Positions 27,859-36,858 of a DNA stretch of 64,000 bases are shown here, in pieces. This DNA is from an uncultured Prevotellaceae bacterium (GTDB taxonomy: Bacteria; Bacteroidota; Bacteroidia; Bacteroidales; Bacteroidaceae). Numbering within the stretch: position 1 is the first letter of the stretch; each line of letters starts with the position of its first letter. Under the pieces are notes generated by a model. That model saw only the letters and a list, made by a program, of their open reading frames with translations. It did not search any database and was not told the DNA's origin. Where the stretch lies: positions 19,936 through 83,935 of the forward strand of contig OMWI01000009.1 in assembly GCA_900314715.1 (NCBI GenBank), written 5' to 3'. A program made the position numbers and the translations under genes.

Positions 27859-29006
27859 AAGACGTTTTCTATTTCATTTACTTTTAATTCACCAGACATT
27901 AAACGAGGGAGAAGAGTGTCGCGAAGCTGAGCAAGGCGACGGGACTCCTGCTCATTATTTTTAATCTGCTTATCGAAAGGTTTACAAATCTTATCAAAAT
28001 TTTCTATAATTTCATCCTTTGGTATAATGACAGATATTTGCTCAAGTGATTTCTTATTGATACTTCCAAATACAGTACCTTCACCATTGAACTGTTCAAA
28101 CACTGAATTTAAGCCCTTCATCAAATATAAAATATAGGAATTGCACCCATTTTTAGATTTAATGGATGCTAATCCTCGCCCAATACAACATTTTTCTTCA
28201 GCAACATTAACATCACCAACAGGAGCACGTACACTCAACAAAACACTATTTACATCTGCGAAACGTTTAGGCTCTGTAGTATACATATTTCTATGAGGAA
28301 ATCTAAAACCGAATTCAGCACGTCCTTGATAGAACACATCTCCTTCTCCTACGATGTTATAGCTAGAACCAGCAGGTGATGTTCCCATAGTAATCTCTCC
28401 AATCTCATTTAGGCATCCTATTCTCCACCCTTTCGGAATCATCCCCAATTCACTCTCTACAAACTCACCATTCTTGAAAGGCTCAAAATCGACAAACCAC
28501 GACTTAAACAAAGCCTGTGCCTGCTGTTCCAAATTCTCATTTATCCGCCTATTCACCTCGATTTTGTCATCAAGGGATTTGATAATTCCAACAATTCTTT
28601 GTTGGGTAGTTGTTGAAGGTACTCTAACACTAAATGCATTCAGAATTTTAGCCGTAAGGAATTTTGTTGATGTTCCTTGCGAAAGCGTTTTGAATTGATG
28701 TAAACACAATTGTAAAGCATAGAATAAGAATAGAATATCAACTTTGGAAGATATTGGATTTATAATATATGTACGTTGATATGCATTAAACTTTCCTTCA
28801 TAATACTTAATGTTAAAATTTCCTTCTGCATTGTTTCCTGCTAATAATATTGCTTTTTGATCGAAAGCATATTCATTAATAAAATAAGTTTCTGGAGCAC
28901 ATGTAAAGAATGGGAATTTTCCTTTCTGTACAGCAGCATTTGAGTTTAGTTTCCCCGTCTTAAACTCAGCAATCTCTCCTAATCTGTATTCTCTCCACTC
29001 TTCCAT
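27855..29006 (-). CDS. hsdS: Type I restriction-modification specificity subunit
   Basis: The 383-residue DNA-recognition subunit contains two target-recognition domains, each opening with the usual motif (WREYRLGEIAEFKTGK at 3-18; GWRIGCLNEIGEITMG near 190). Each is followed by a conserved helix (VGIIKSLDDKIEVNRRINENLEQQ and the C-terminal KQIKNNEQESRRLAQLRDTL). Base composition is more AT-rich than hsdR and hsdM, as often seen for exchangeable specificity genes. No inverted repeats or second hsdS gene for shuffling are visible. Recognition sequence cannot be predicted. Confidence 0.95.
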   Translation of the reverse strand: MEEWREYRLGEIAEFKTGKLNSNAAVQKGKFPFFTCAPETYFINEYAFDQKAILLAGNNAEGNFNIKYYEGKFNAYQRTYIINPISSKVDILFLFYALQLCLHQFKTLSQGTSTKFLTAKILNAFSVRVPSTTTQQRIVGIIKSLDDKIEVNRRINENLEQQAQALFKSWFVDFEPFKNGEFVESELGMIPKGWRIGCLNEIGEITMGTSPAGSSYNIVGEGDVFYQGRAEFGFRFPHRNMYTTEPKRFADVNSVLLSVRAPVGDVNVAEEKCCIGRGLASIKSKNGCNSYILYLMKGLNSVFEQFNGEGTVFGSINKKSLEQISVIIPKDEIIENFDKICKPFDKQIKNNEQESRRLAQLRDTLLPRLMSGELKVNEIENVL

Positions 29007-29008
29007 CC

Positions 29009-29557
29009 TTAGAATCCTCTTTTTTCTTTTCTAACCCTCATCATTCGCTCGGAAAAGCCACCTTGGGTGACGAAATCATTTTCCAGACGCTCCAGCTGCT
29101 TAAATAGCAGATAGTCCGCCTGATTGATAAGGATGATTGCCATATTCGCTATTGTCTCTGGTGGGCGCGTCTCGCAGAGCTGCATGAAGAATGCAGCATC
29201 GTTGTGCGTACGTCCTAAGTTGCGCATAGCCGTCCATTCCACAGAGTCTTCTTCCCATTGCCTATGGTGGTGGGTGCGCAGATAGTCTATATAGTCTTCC
29301 AACAGTTCTTGCAGGCTTGCCTTTGCCACGTTCACCAGCTTGATTTCAGTCTTGGCACTGGTGGCAGAAGCGGCACACCCCTCTATGATATTCTGCTTGC
29401 CAGAACGTGCTGCCTGTACCATCTGGTCAATGGTGCGATCGCCCTTCTGCAAGTACTTCTGACAGAAGTAGAATGTCATCTCGTAGATGACTTCTGTCTT
29501 CTGATAAGACAGCAGCTTACGATAGTTGCCTGATGGCCTGATTAATTTTTCTGGCAT
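29009..29557 (-). CDS. Four-helix-bundle protein in the hsd operon
   Basis: The 182-residue soluble helical protein belongs to the four-helix-bundle group related to the 23S rRNA intervening-sequence protein: QMVQAARSGKQNIIEGCAA, KAEI-like KTEIKLVNVAKASLQELLEDY, and a long LRTHHHRQW helix. It lies between hsdM and hsdS with only 2 bp to hsdS, so it is part of the restriction operon. Similar proteins occur in Bacteroidetes type I systems; a role in assembly or stability of the complex is possible but unproven. Confidence 0.8.
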   Translation of the reverse strand: MPEKLIRPSGNYRKLLSYQKTEVIYEMTFYFCQKYLQKGDRTIDQMVQAARSGKQNIIEGCAASATSAKTEIKLVNVAKASLQELLEDYIDYLRTHHHRQWEEDSVEWTAMRNLGRTHNDAAFFMQLCETRPPETIANMAIILINQADYLLFKQLERLENDFVTQGGFSERMMRVRKEKRGF

Positions 29558-29597
29558 AATGCTATAGCTTTTAATTGTTTAACTTTTGACTTTTGAC

Positions 29598-29669
29598 TTT
29601 AAGGTCTTTAGGGTCTTTAAGGACTTTAAGGACTTTAAGGGCTTTAAGGCCCTTAGAGTCTTTAGAGCC
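29598..29669. repeat. Eight 9-bp tandem repeats adjoining the hsdM stop
   Basis: Eight units of the type YTTAGGGNC (TTTAAGGTC, TTTAGGGTC, TTTAAGGAC twice, TTTAAGGGC, TTTAAGGCC, CTTAGAGTC, TTTAGAGCC) fill most of the hsdM-to-four-helix gene gap. The run ends 2 bp before the hsdM stop codon. It is not a 22-bp array. Confidence 0.75.
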
Positions 29670-29671
29670 CT

Positions 29672-31183
29672 TCACTCAATCTTGAATCCTATGCTCCCCA
29701 GCTGTTTCTTTATTTCCTCCTCCAGTCGGTGGCTCTCGGAGAAGAGGCCGGTGAGTTCAGCAGTGAGACGCTGCATTTTCTCTGCAAACGGCTCGCCGTC
29801 GTCTTCCTGCTTGGCTATGCCTACATAGCGGCCAGGGGTGAGAATATAGTCCTGGGCGGCAATATCGTCCAATGTCTTCACGGCACAGAAGCCCGCTTCG
29901 TCTTCAAGGGTGCCCTCACGATAGGCGTCGAATGTGTCGGCAATCTTCTTGATGTCTTTTTCCTCGTCTAATTCCCGAACGGCACGTGTCACCATCTGCC
30001 CCATGTTACGGGCATCAACGAACAGCACCTTGCCCTTCTGCTGCTTGTTGCGAGAGAGGAACCAAAGCGAGACGGGAATGCCCGTGTTATAGAACAACTG
30101 AGAAGGCAACGCCACAATGCCCTCTACCAAGTCGGCCTCGACGATACGCTGGCGAATCACACCCTCGCCACCTGTCTGCGAACTCAAGGCACCGTTGGCA
30201 AGCACCAGGCCGATACGTCCTACTGGCGAGAGATGATGAATCATGTGCTGCATCCAGGCGAAGTTAGCATTGCCCGAAGGCGGCACACCATACACCCAGC
30301 GCTTGTCGTTCTGCAACTTGTCTGCTCCCCAGTCGCTCAGGTTGAACGGTGGGTTTGCCATGATGAAGTCGGCTTTCAGCGTGGGGTGCTGGTCGTCAAA
30401 GAAAGTATCGGCATACGAAGCGCCAAGATTGGCTTCCAATCCACGGATAGCCACGTTCATGTGCGCCATCTTCCACGTGGTGGAGTTGGCTTCCTGTCCG
30501 TAGATGCTGATGCCCGAAAGGGCTCTCTGATGGTTGGTGAGGAACTTGGCACTTTGCACAAACATACCGCCACTACCGCAACAGGGGTCATAGACACGGC
30601 CTTCGAAGGGCTGCAACACCTCTACGATGGTGCGGACGATGCAACTGGGCGTGTAGAACTCGCCAGCATTCTTTCCTTCCAATGAGGCGAACTTCTGCAG
30701 ACAATACTCATACACACGACCTAAGAGGTCTTTCTCTTCGCCGGAGGTGTGCATCTTCACGTTTGAGAACAAATCCACCACATCGCCCAAACGACGCTTG
30801 TCCAATTCAGGACGGGCATAGTTGGATGGCAGCACCCCTTTCAACTTGAGGTTGTCTTCCTCAATAGCCCGTAGTGCCTTGTCTATCACGACGCCTATTT
30901 CCGGCGTGTGGGCAGCATCGCGTATCACATTCCAACGGGCTTCCTGAGGCACAAAGAAGACACCATCAGCCTCATACTCGTCCTTGTCTTCGGTATCGGC
31001 ATATTCATCGCCCAACAACTCTTCATATTTAGCTTCGAACCGGTCGCTAATATATTTCAGGAAGATAAGTCCCAGCACGACACCCTTATACTCTGCCGCA
31101 TCAAGGTTGCCGCGCAATTTGTCGGCTGATCTCCATATCTTCTCCTCAAATCCGATAGAGGTTGTATTCTCTTTCTTAGCCAT
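29672..31183 (-). CDS. hsdM: Type I restriction-modification methyltransferase subunit
   Basis: The N6-adenine methylase subunit has a helical N-terminal domain (about 10-140). Its SAM-binding motif I is YDPCCGSGGMFV and catalytic motif IV is IMANPPFN, followed by GVPPSGNANFAWMQHMI. EFYTPSCIVRTIVEVL is the conserved segment before motif I. I chose the ATG at 31183 (MAKKENTTS) rather than the TTG ten codons upstream. A promoter-like TACATTTG overlaps the upstream codon, and the longer N-terminus is unlike the family. It is the first gene of hsdM-four-helix protein-hsdS-hsdR. Confidence 0.95.
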   Translation of the reverse strand: MAKKENTTSIGFEEKIWRSADKLRGNLDAAEYKGVVLGLIFLKYISDRFEAKYEELLGDEYADTEDKDEYEADGVFFVPQEARWNVIRDAAHTPEIGVVIDKALRAIEEDNLKLKGVLPSNYARPELDKRRLGDVVDLFSNVKMHTSGEEKDLLGRVYEYCLQKFASLEGKNAGEFYTPSCIVRTIVEVLQPFEGRVYDPCCGSGGMFVQSAKFLTNHQRALSGISIYGQEANSTTWKMAHMNVAIRGLEANLGASYADTFFDDQHPTLKADFIMANPPFNLSDWGADKLQNDKRWVYGVPPSGNANFAWMQHMIHHLSPVGRIGLVLANGALSSQTGGEGVIRQRIVEADLVEGIVALPSQLFYNTGIPVSLWFLSRNKQQKGKVLFVDARNMGQMVTRAVRELDEEKDIKKIADTFDAYREGTLEDEAGFCAVKTLDDIAAQDYILTPGRYVGIAKQEDDGEPFAEKMQRLTAELTGLFSESHRLEEEIKKQLGSIGFKIE

Positions 31184-31210
31184 ACTTGGTTTTAAGTTTT
31201 TAGTCAATTG

Positions 31211-31244
31211 CAAATGTACTACTTTTTTTCGAAATTATCACAAA
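31211..31244 (-). promoter_or_regulatory. Possible promoter of the hsd operon
   Basis: On the minus strand TACATTTG (31211-31218) fits the -7 consensus. A TTTG at 31241-31244 lies 22 bp upstream, slightly outside the usual 19-21. Confidence 0.45.
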
Positions 31245-31383
31245 GGGGCTTTATTTTTTTGTTATTGTTAATTCGACAGAACGTATGGTTTCATCGTATT
31301 AGATTGAAAATGCACGAGCTTTACATACACATATATAATATGTACGTGAAGAAAAAGTGTATAGGTTCTTGTATTCGATAGCT

Positions 31384-31471
31384 ATACACCGTGTATATGC
31401 ATGGAATACACGTTGTATATGTATCGAATACACGGTGTATACACGTGAAATACAACGTCTATATTAGCCAT
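31384..31471. repeat. 22-bp tandem array, four units, with 13-bp palindromes
   Basis: Units start at 31384, 31406, 31428 and 31450. The 13-bp cores are ATACACCGTGTAT, ATACACGTTGTAT, ATACACGGTGTAT and ATACAACGTCTAT; the first and third are perfect palindromes around one base. Nine-base linkers complete the 22 bp. Degenerate units may continue to the left. The stretch 31245-31605 otherwise holds only a terminator hairpin. Confidence 0.8.
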
Positions 31472-31494
31472 TTACAAAAAACAGATTATGTAAG

Positions 31495-31528
31495 AACCCC
31501 GAAAGTCGTTTTGCAACTTTCGGGGTTT
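31495..31528. terminator. Terminator hairpin downstream of the PL11 gene
   Basis: AACCCCGAAAGT pairs with ACTTTCGGGGTT (31495-31506 and 31516-31527). It lies about 80 bp after the stop of the lyase gene. The T-runs are short on both strands, so efficiency is uncertain. Confidence 0.65.
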
Positions 31529-31605
31529 ACTATTCATTTGGTATCTCTAAAGAATGGAGATGCACAATGCTTGATTGGTTACATGACCAATCATATTGAT
31601 GATGA

Positions 31606-34600
31606 CTATTTCACCACAACCTTTCGACCTTGCCAGAAATAGATTCCCTTTGGCAATCCTACTAATGATTGTGCATTCTTCTTCACCAATTGTCCTTGAA
31701 CATTATAAACGTCATTGAGTTCCTTCACTTGTCCGTCTACTGCCACTTTCTTGATGGCATTCGTGATACCGGCAACACGAAGAATACCCTTGTTGATGTT
31801 GGAAGTATCCCATTCAATGGCAAAGGTTTCGGTTACATTGGTTTCAGAATTCACCTTCTCGTATGTGGCAGGCAAATCAAATTGAGGATTACCCGTGAAA
31901 GAAACAGCATCCCACAACACGATAGAATCGCCTACTTGCGGAGTGTAACTCTTGTAAAGAGAAACAACGATAGTTCCATTCATCGTCAAGCGGTTGATTT
32001 GTCCCATATAGATACCGCCTGTAGTATTGTTGTTGGCAGCACGAAGAACGTTAGCAACCAAAGTACTACCCGTTGAGAAGGAAACATTCTTAGAACCGAA
32101 GTTCATGATTCCCGAATAAGAGGAAGTAGTAACGCCTACTTGCAATGTTCCATTGATGGTATATGCCGAATTCTTCAATGTGTTAGAAGAGGTGGTAACA
32201 CCCGAGAGGATAGCATCTTTAGCAACCGTAAGCGTACCTGTACCGAGTGAAGCGGTGGATGTGATATTCAACTCACCTTCTTGGATAGTTACGGCACCCG
32301 TATTGGTCCATACACCCGATACAACGACCTTGCCAGAACCAATCTTGACAAATTGCGTACCATTTCCGACTACACTTCCGCCCCATCTCCAAGATTCTTC
32401 GTTGCCTACTTTCCAAACATTACTGCCTGAAGCACCACCTGAATTGCTGAAAGAACAAACACCACCCAAGCTACCTGTACCGCTCAGTTTACCGATAGTA
32501 AACGACCTACCGCTATTCTGCACTTCGATTCCATTGGCAATATCCAATGTTCCCAATGGCAAGCCATTACCATTATCCAACGTAAAGCGAGTATCACTTG
32601 AATGTACGGCGGGTTTGATGGTTCCCTTAAACTCTGACCAGTTGCCTTGGATTTGCGTACGAGTGGCATTCCAACCAGAACCAACAACAACGGGACAATA
32701 AATCGTCAACGTTCCTTCACCCGTAATCTTATTGCCATAAGAACCACGGTCAACCAAATTCCATCTTCCAGACTTTTCACTTGGAATATAAATACCATAA
32801 GAGGTACTGGTGTTTTCGGTAAGCGTACCACCTTGGAACTCAACCGTTCTTGCAGGAGTATTACATGAAACGCATTGAACGGTACCACCAGCTACTACCA
32901 ATCTATCCAAAGAAGTATTGGCAACGTTGAGTTTCATCCATCCAGAACCCTTCTTGGTCAGTTTCGTTCCACTAATAGCACGATTTACGATATAGTCACC
33001 AGAATTGTTGATGACACCACCATCTGCCGTTTGAACAGACATGGCAGAACCTTGTGTAACGGCTGCCGTTGTGCGCAATTCTGCACCATTCTCGATAACC
33101 AACCTACTTGCTGCACTATTCACGCCACCTAAGTTTCCAACAGCTTGCGTACTATTAGAAATAGAAGATACCACAACGGTTCCACCAGAAATGCGCGTAC
33201 CGCCCGTATAGGTGTTGTCGGTAAGAATCGTTAATGAACCTGTTCCGCGCTTGATGAGTTTCGAATTACCAACAATTGCACCAGAGCCCTTGAAAGTATA
33301 ACTCGTGGTATTGTCAACAATAATGGAATCAGCTTCAATCTCTCCTACCAGATTCACGCCAAATGAATTGGCATCATCACCGAAGAGCACCTTGTCGCCA
33401 GTAACAAACATTTCATCAACAATCTCCTTATCCGATTCAAGCGTGAAGTTCTTTGACGTTGCCAAATCCCAATTGGTATTTTCATTACCATTCCAAATAA
33501 CGGTCGTTGCATCACGTACACCTTCAATATTCAGATAAAGCTTGCCATCTTCATAGATAATCGAAGATTTCAAGGAATTGCCGATACCTTCAATCTTGAT
33601 GTCAGAAAGATTGCCAGTTACATTCTCGGCTTCACCAATCAAGTATTTACCTGTTGGTAATGATTGACCAGCTTGCAAATGTGATACGAACTCGAATACG
33701 GGAACCAAATACTTAGGACCATAGTTCCAGGTCTTTGTTTCGATAGACACGAACTTAGCATTGATTTGGTCTGCGGAAAGGTCATCATAAATATCGAATA
33801 TCACGCGAGAACCAAAGCCTAACAACAAGGAATCCGTGGTGATTGTTCCCTTGTTATCAGCACGACCTGGACGCAATTTAGCATCATAGTCCATCTTGAT
33901 AGCCTTGAACGTTCCACCATTGGAATTCAGTTCTGCAAACCTATTCAACCAAAGTGAAGAATTCTTCATCGTACCATCGAAGTTGACAACACCTGCCCAA
34001 ACATCCGTATTACCAGAATGTTTCTGTTCTACATTAGGCAAGTTGAGCGTACCGTCACCCTGCTTCACCAAACGAGTCTTACCAGCAAATCCACCTCCTG
34101 TTACGGTACAATTATAATACGTGTAACGAATCGTGGGATTCGTGGTACTCGTACTATTCGTTCCTTGAACCCAAGAAGGAACATTGAATGTAGCGATATG
34201 CGGTTCTGCGCCATCAGATACATTGATTTGCGTATCATTTGTTTCACACACAATCACGTGTTGGTCGTTGTTGGCAGCACCAATCGTTCCGCCGTTGGCA
34301 ATTTCCACACGTCCCGTCATGGTAAGTGGTGGAGGAGCAACGGTGATATTTTCGAGTTCACCAAGGAAATAACTTGCATGAGGAGGTTGGTTATAACCCA
34401 TCGACTCCCAAACCATACCTTGACGATATTGATGATCGTGCCAAAGCGTATAATTGCGCCAAGGAGTGTAGATATTGGTGGTATAAACTCTGATATAGTT
34501 GTTGTCAGATGTCCTTACAATGATTTCCTCACGCCAGTCGCCGATAACGTCACCCGTGGCACTTGGCGTATTCTTCGTCCAGTTACAATTGGCCGTTCCG

Positions 34601-36189
34601 TTGGCCGTAAACACGATGCTTCCGTTTGCCTTGAACACACGAGCAGCACCTTCACGCGAACTTGCTCCATCGAGTCCTTCTTCCAACAAGTCACCATCCC
34701 AATAGATACGGAAATTATTGGTGAAACCAGAAGGACCGCCAGAGATAGGTTTGTCTGCCACACAAGAAATAGTACCCGATTGAGAAGAATGACCTATAGC
34801 ACCAGGATAGTCATTAGAGAAATTGCCACAGAGCGCACGACCATCGTCTGCAGTAGATTGCAAGCGATAATAAATCTTTGATGTGGTAGCATTACGATAG
34901 TTCATGGCAGGTTCATCCTCATTACAAGCAAAAATTTCCTGTCCGTGTCTATAAGGATCAAAGTCAGAACAATGCTGAGCATCGCCATGTCCTAATCCAG
35001 TAGTAGACAATCCCTTACCATTATCATCAATCACCATTGAACCGAAGCAGATTTCGTCACGTCCATCCCAGTCAACATCGGCAATTCCAAAGTTATGATA
35101 ACCATTAGCATACCAAGGATCACCCCATCCGTTGTTGTTTGTCCACTCCCAATAGAGTGACAATTTGTGCGTAGAAGGATCTACGGAGAATGCTTTCATG
35201 TGATGTTTCGTATAACATCCACGACCTAAGAAGATGAAAGGATGACGACCATCCAAGAAAGGAGCACCGAAATAATGCTTGGTAGCACGGTGACCGTAAC
35301 CATCTCCCCAATCATTTACGTCACCACGTGGCAATGGATAAGACATCCAAAGTGCCCCGTTCGTTCCAATGGGATAAGGTTTTCCTGTTGCACCTTCCAA
35401 ATAAAGAAGATACTCAGCTCCCGTATTGGTATATGTCATATTGGCCGTTTGGTTAACCGTATTACGGGTGTTGACATTCATGTTACCGATATTCTGTACC
35501 GTACCATCGGCATAATGGATAATCATGTTATCAGCACCACGCAACAACACTTCTGCTTTTCCGTCGCCATCCCAATCATAGCCAACAGCATCGTATTGCT
35601 CATCGGGACCACTCACCATGTTAGGACCTAAGTCGATATACCATAAACGCTCACCTTTCAGATTGTAGCATTCGATATGATTATAGGCGGAGTCGTTGGC
35701 CACCGAACTTCCATCAGGACCATAATTTCTCTTAACAAGGAATTCACTAACACCATCACCATCAACGTCAGCCAAGGCAATATCGTTGATGACATAGTCT
35801 CTCGTGATATTCGTTCCCCTACGAGAATAGATAGGTTTTACGGGAAATTGTATGTATTGGTCGCCCCAACGACTTACAGGTTTGCTCAATTCCTGTTCTA
35901 CGCCACGAACAACGGCTGCTACTTGATAACGACTTGAAGCATTACCAGTAATATGGTTGAAATTAGAGACCTTCAACGGAGTCTCGTTCAGTTTAGTACC
36001 ATTACAATACAAATTGTACTCTACGTCATAGTATTCTTCACCAAAGATTCTCCAACTGATGTAATTGCCATTACCATTGGCGGGTATGGCAACCAATCCA
36101 CGATCCAGTTTATCGGTGGTTCGTTGAGCAAAACTACCTACCGTAAATGCCATCAACAAGAACGTTGACAATAATACTCTCTTCATCAT
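31606..36189 (-). CDS. Secreted PL11-type rhamnogalacturonan lyase with autotransporter-like repeats
   Basis: The 1527-residue protein has a signal peptide (1-21, ending GSFAQ). Residues about 25-620 match PL11 rhamnogalacturonan endolyases (RGLVAIPANGNGNYISWR, YDWDGDGKAEVLLRGAD, DGRHPFIFLGRGCYT). These cleave the rhamnose-galacturonate backbone of RG-I by beta-elimination, using calcium-binding DxDGDG loops that are visible several times. Residues about 625-1470 are beta-strand-rich, with autotransporter-associated strand repeats (NTYTGGTRISGGTVVVSS and ANTSLDRLVVAGGTVQC). The C-terminus (YNVQGQLVKKN...KGIYFWQGRKVVVK) is the sorting-like tail. The repeats add 850 residues to a typical 600-residue lyase and probably form a long surface stalk. 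Confidence 0.9.
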   Translation of the reverse strand: MMKRVLLSTFLLMAFTVGSFAQRTTDKLDRGLVAIPANGNGNYISWRIFGEEYYDVEYNLYCNGTKLNETPLKVSNFNHITGNASSRYQVAAVVRGVEQELSKPVSRWGDQYIQFPVKPIYSRRGTNITRDYVINDIALADVDGDGVSEFLVKRNYGPDGSSVANDSAYNHIECYNLKGERLWYIDLGPNMVSGPDEQYDAVGYDWDGDGKAEVLLRGADNMIIHYADGTVQNIGNMNVNTRNTVNQTANMTYTNTGAEYLLYLEGATGKPYPIGTNGALWMSYPLPRGDVNDWGDGYGHRATKHYFGAPFLDGRHPFIFLGRGCYTKHHMKAFSVDPSTHKLSLYWEWTNNNGWGDPWYANGYHNFGIADVDWDGRDEICFGSMVIDDNGKGLSTTGLGHGDAQHCSDFDPYRHGQEIFACNEDEPAMNYRNATTSKIYYRLQSTADDGRALCGNFSNDYPGAIGHSSQSGTISCVADKPISGGPSGFTNNFRIYWDGDLLEEGLDGASSREGAARVFKANGSIVFTANGTANCNWTKNTPSATGDVIGDWREEIIVRTSDNNYIRVYTTNIYTPWRNYTLWHDHQYRQGMVWESMGYNQPPHASYFLGELENITVAPPPLTMTGRVEIANGGTIGAANNDQHVIVCETNDTQINVSDGAEPHIATFNVPSWVQGTNSTSTTNPTIRYTYYNCTVTGGGFAGKTRLVKQGDGTLNLPNVEQKHSGNTDVWAGVVNFDGTMKNSSLWLNRFAELNSNGGTFKAIKMDYDAKLRPGRADNKGTITTDSLLLGFGSRVIFDIYDDLSADQINAKFVSIETKTWNYGPKYLVPVFEFVSHLQAGQSLPTGKYLIGEAENVTGNLSDIKIEGIGNSLKSSIIYEDGKLYLNIEGVRDATTVIWNGNENTNWDLATSKNFTLESDKEIVDEMFVTGDKVLFGDDANSFGVNLVGEIEADSIIVDNTTSYTFKGSGAIVGNSKLIKRGTGSLTILTDNTYTGGTRISGGTVVVSSISNSTQAVGNLGGVNSAASRLVIENGAELRTTAAVTQGSAMSVQTADGGVINNSGDYIVNRAISGTKLTKKGSGWMKLNVANTSLDRLVVAGGTVQCVSCNTPARTVEFQGGTLTENTSTSYGIYIPSEKSGRWNLVDRGSYGNKITGEGTLTIYCPVVVGSGWNATRTQIQGNWSEFKGTIKPAVHSSDTRFTLDNGNGLPLGTLDIANGIEVQNSGRSFTIGKLSGTGSLGGVCSFSNSGGASGSNVWKVGNEESWRWGGSVVGNGTQFVKIGSGKVVVSGVWTNTGAVTIQEGELNITSTASLGTGTLTVAKDAILSGVTTSSNTLKNSAYTINGTLQVGVTTSSYSGIMNFGSKNVSFSTGSTLVANVLRAANNNTTGGIYMGQINRLTMNGTIVVSLYKSYTPQVGDSIVLWDAVSFTGNPQFDLPATYEKVNSETNVTETFAIEWDTSNINKGILRVAGITNAIKKVAVDGQVKELNDVYNVQGQLVKKNAQSLVGLPKGIYFWQGRKVVVK

Positions 36190-36353
36190 TTCAGTATATG
36201 GTTTTAATTAATAATCTGATAGTTTTTCGAAACAAGTTGTTTACAAATATTTTACAAATATACTATTAAATTGAGATATTCCTATATATGAGGTTATAAT
36301 TTATCAATAATTATGTTAAAACAAGGTATACATATATAATACCCTACCCTATT

Positions 36354-36839
36354 TCACATCGGCAACAACTGTTCGTCTTCCACGTCGCAATGCTCAAATC
36401 CCATTTCCTTTGCCTTTTCCTTGTCAAAGGCATAATAAATAGCTTGACCTTCCACGCATATATCCCCGTTAGCGTTTTCAATGGTGGCACCTATCGTAAC
36501 CCAACCACCTCGAATGGCAATGATTTTCGCACGAATGGTAAGTTGGTTATGCATCGTACTCAACGACTTAGAATATTTCAATTCAAGTTTAGAAGTCATT
36601 CCTGCGGTTTGCAACTTACGCGTTACTACCCATCCACAAATCTCGTCGATAAGCGTGGCAAGTATTCCACCGTGCATGATACCAACCCATCCTTGATAAT
36701 AATCTTGCGGTCGCCAAAAGGAAATGATTTCATCACCTTCTTCGAAGAATTCCATGTGTAATCCAACAGGATTATCAGGACAACACCCAAAACAATTATA
36801 TCCCTCACGACGGAGATATGGATTCTTGATTTTTCTCAT
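36354..36839 (-). CDS. PaaI-family hotdog thioesterase
   Basis: The 161-residue protein has the hotdog-fold thioesterase signature GWVGIMHGGILATLIDEICGW (around 50-70), with the HGG-x-x-x-x-x-x-D/E acyl-CoA-hydrolase pattern. The N-terminus CFGCCPDNPVGLHMEF is also typical of the PaaI/YbaW-like group. It is the last gene of the PBP1A operon (19 bp after the DUF5686 gene). Substrate unknown; an acyl-CoA or acyl-ACP is expected. Confidence 0.85.
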   Translation of the reverse strand: MRKIKNPYLRREGYNCFGCCPDNPVGLHMEFFEEGDEIISFWRPQDYYQGWVGIMHGGILATLIDEICGWVVTRKLQTAGMTSKLELKYSKSLSTMHNQLTIRAKIIAIRGGWVTIGATIENANGDICVEGQAIYYAFDKEKAKEMGFEHCDVEDEQLLPM

Positions 36840-36858
36840 ATTTTTCTCCTTTATATAT

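Noticed and set aside
27855-29006. Phase-variable hsdS by inversion
   Set aside because: There is a single hsdS, no recombinase and no inverted partial copy nearby.
29586-29828. A plus-strand reading frame starting in the 9-bp repeats
   Set aside because: The start is repeat-derived (repeated FKD-like peptides) and the rest is antisense to hsdM.
31391-31642. An 83-residue plus-strand reading frame
   Set aside because: Its first half is the translated 22-bp array and its end overlaps the PL11 gene on the other strand.
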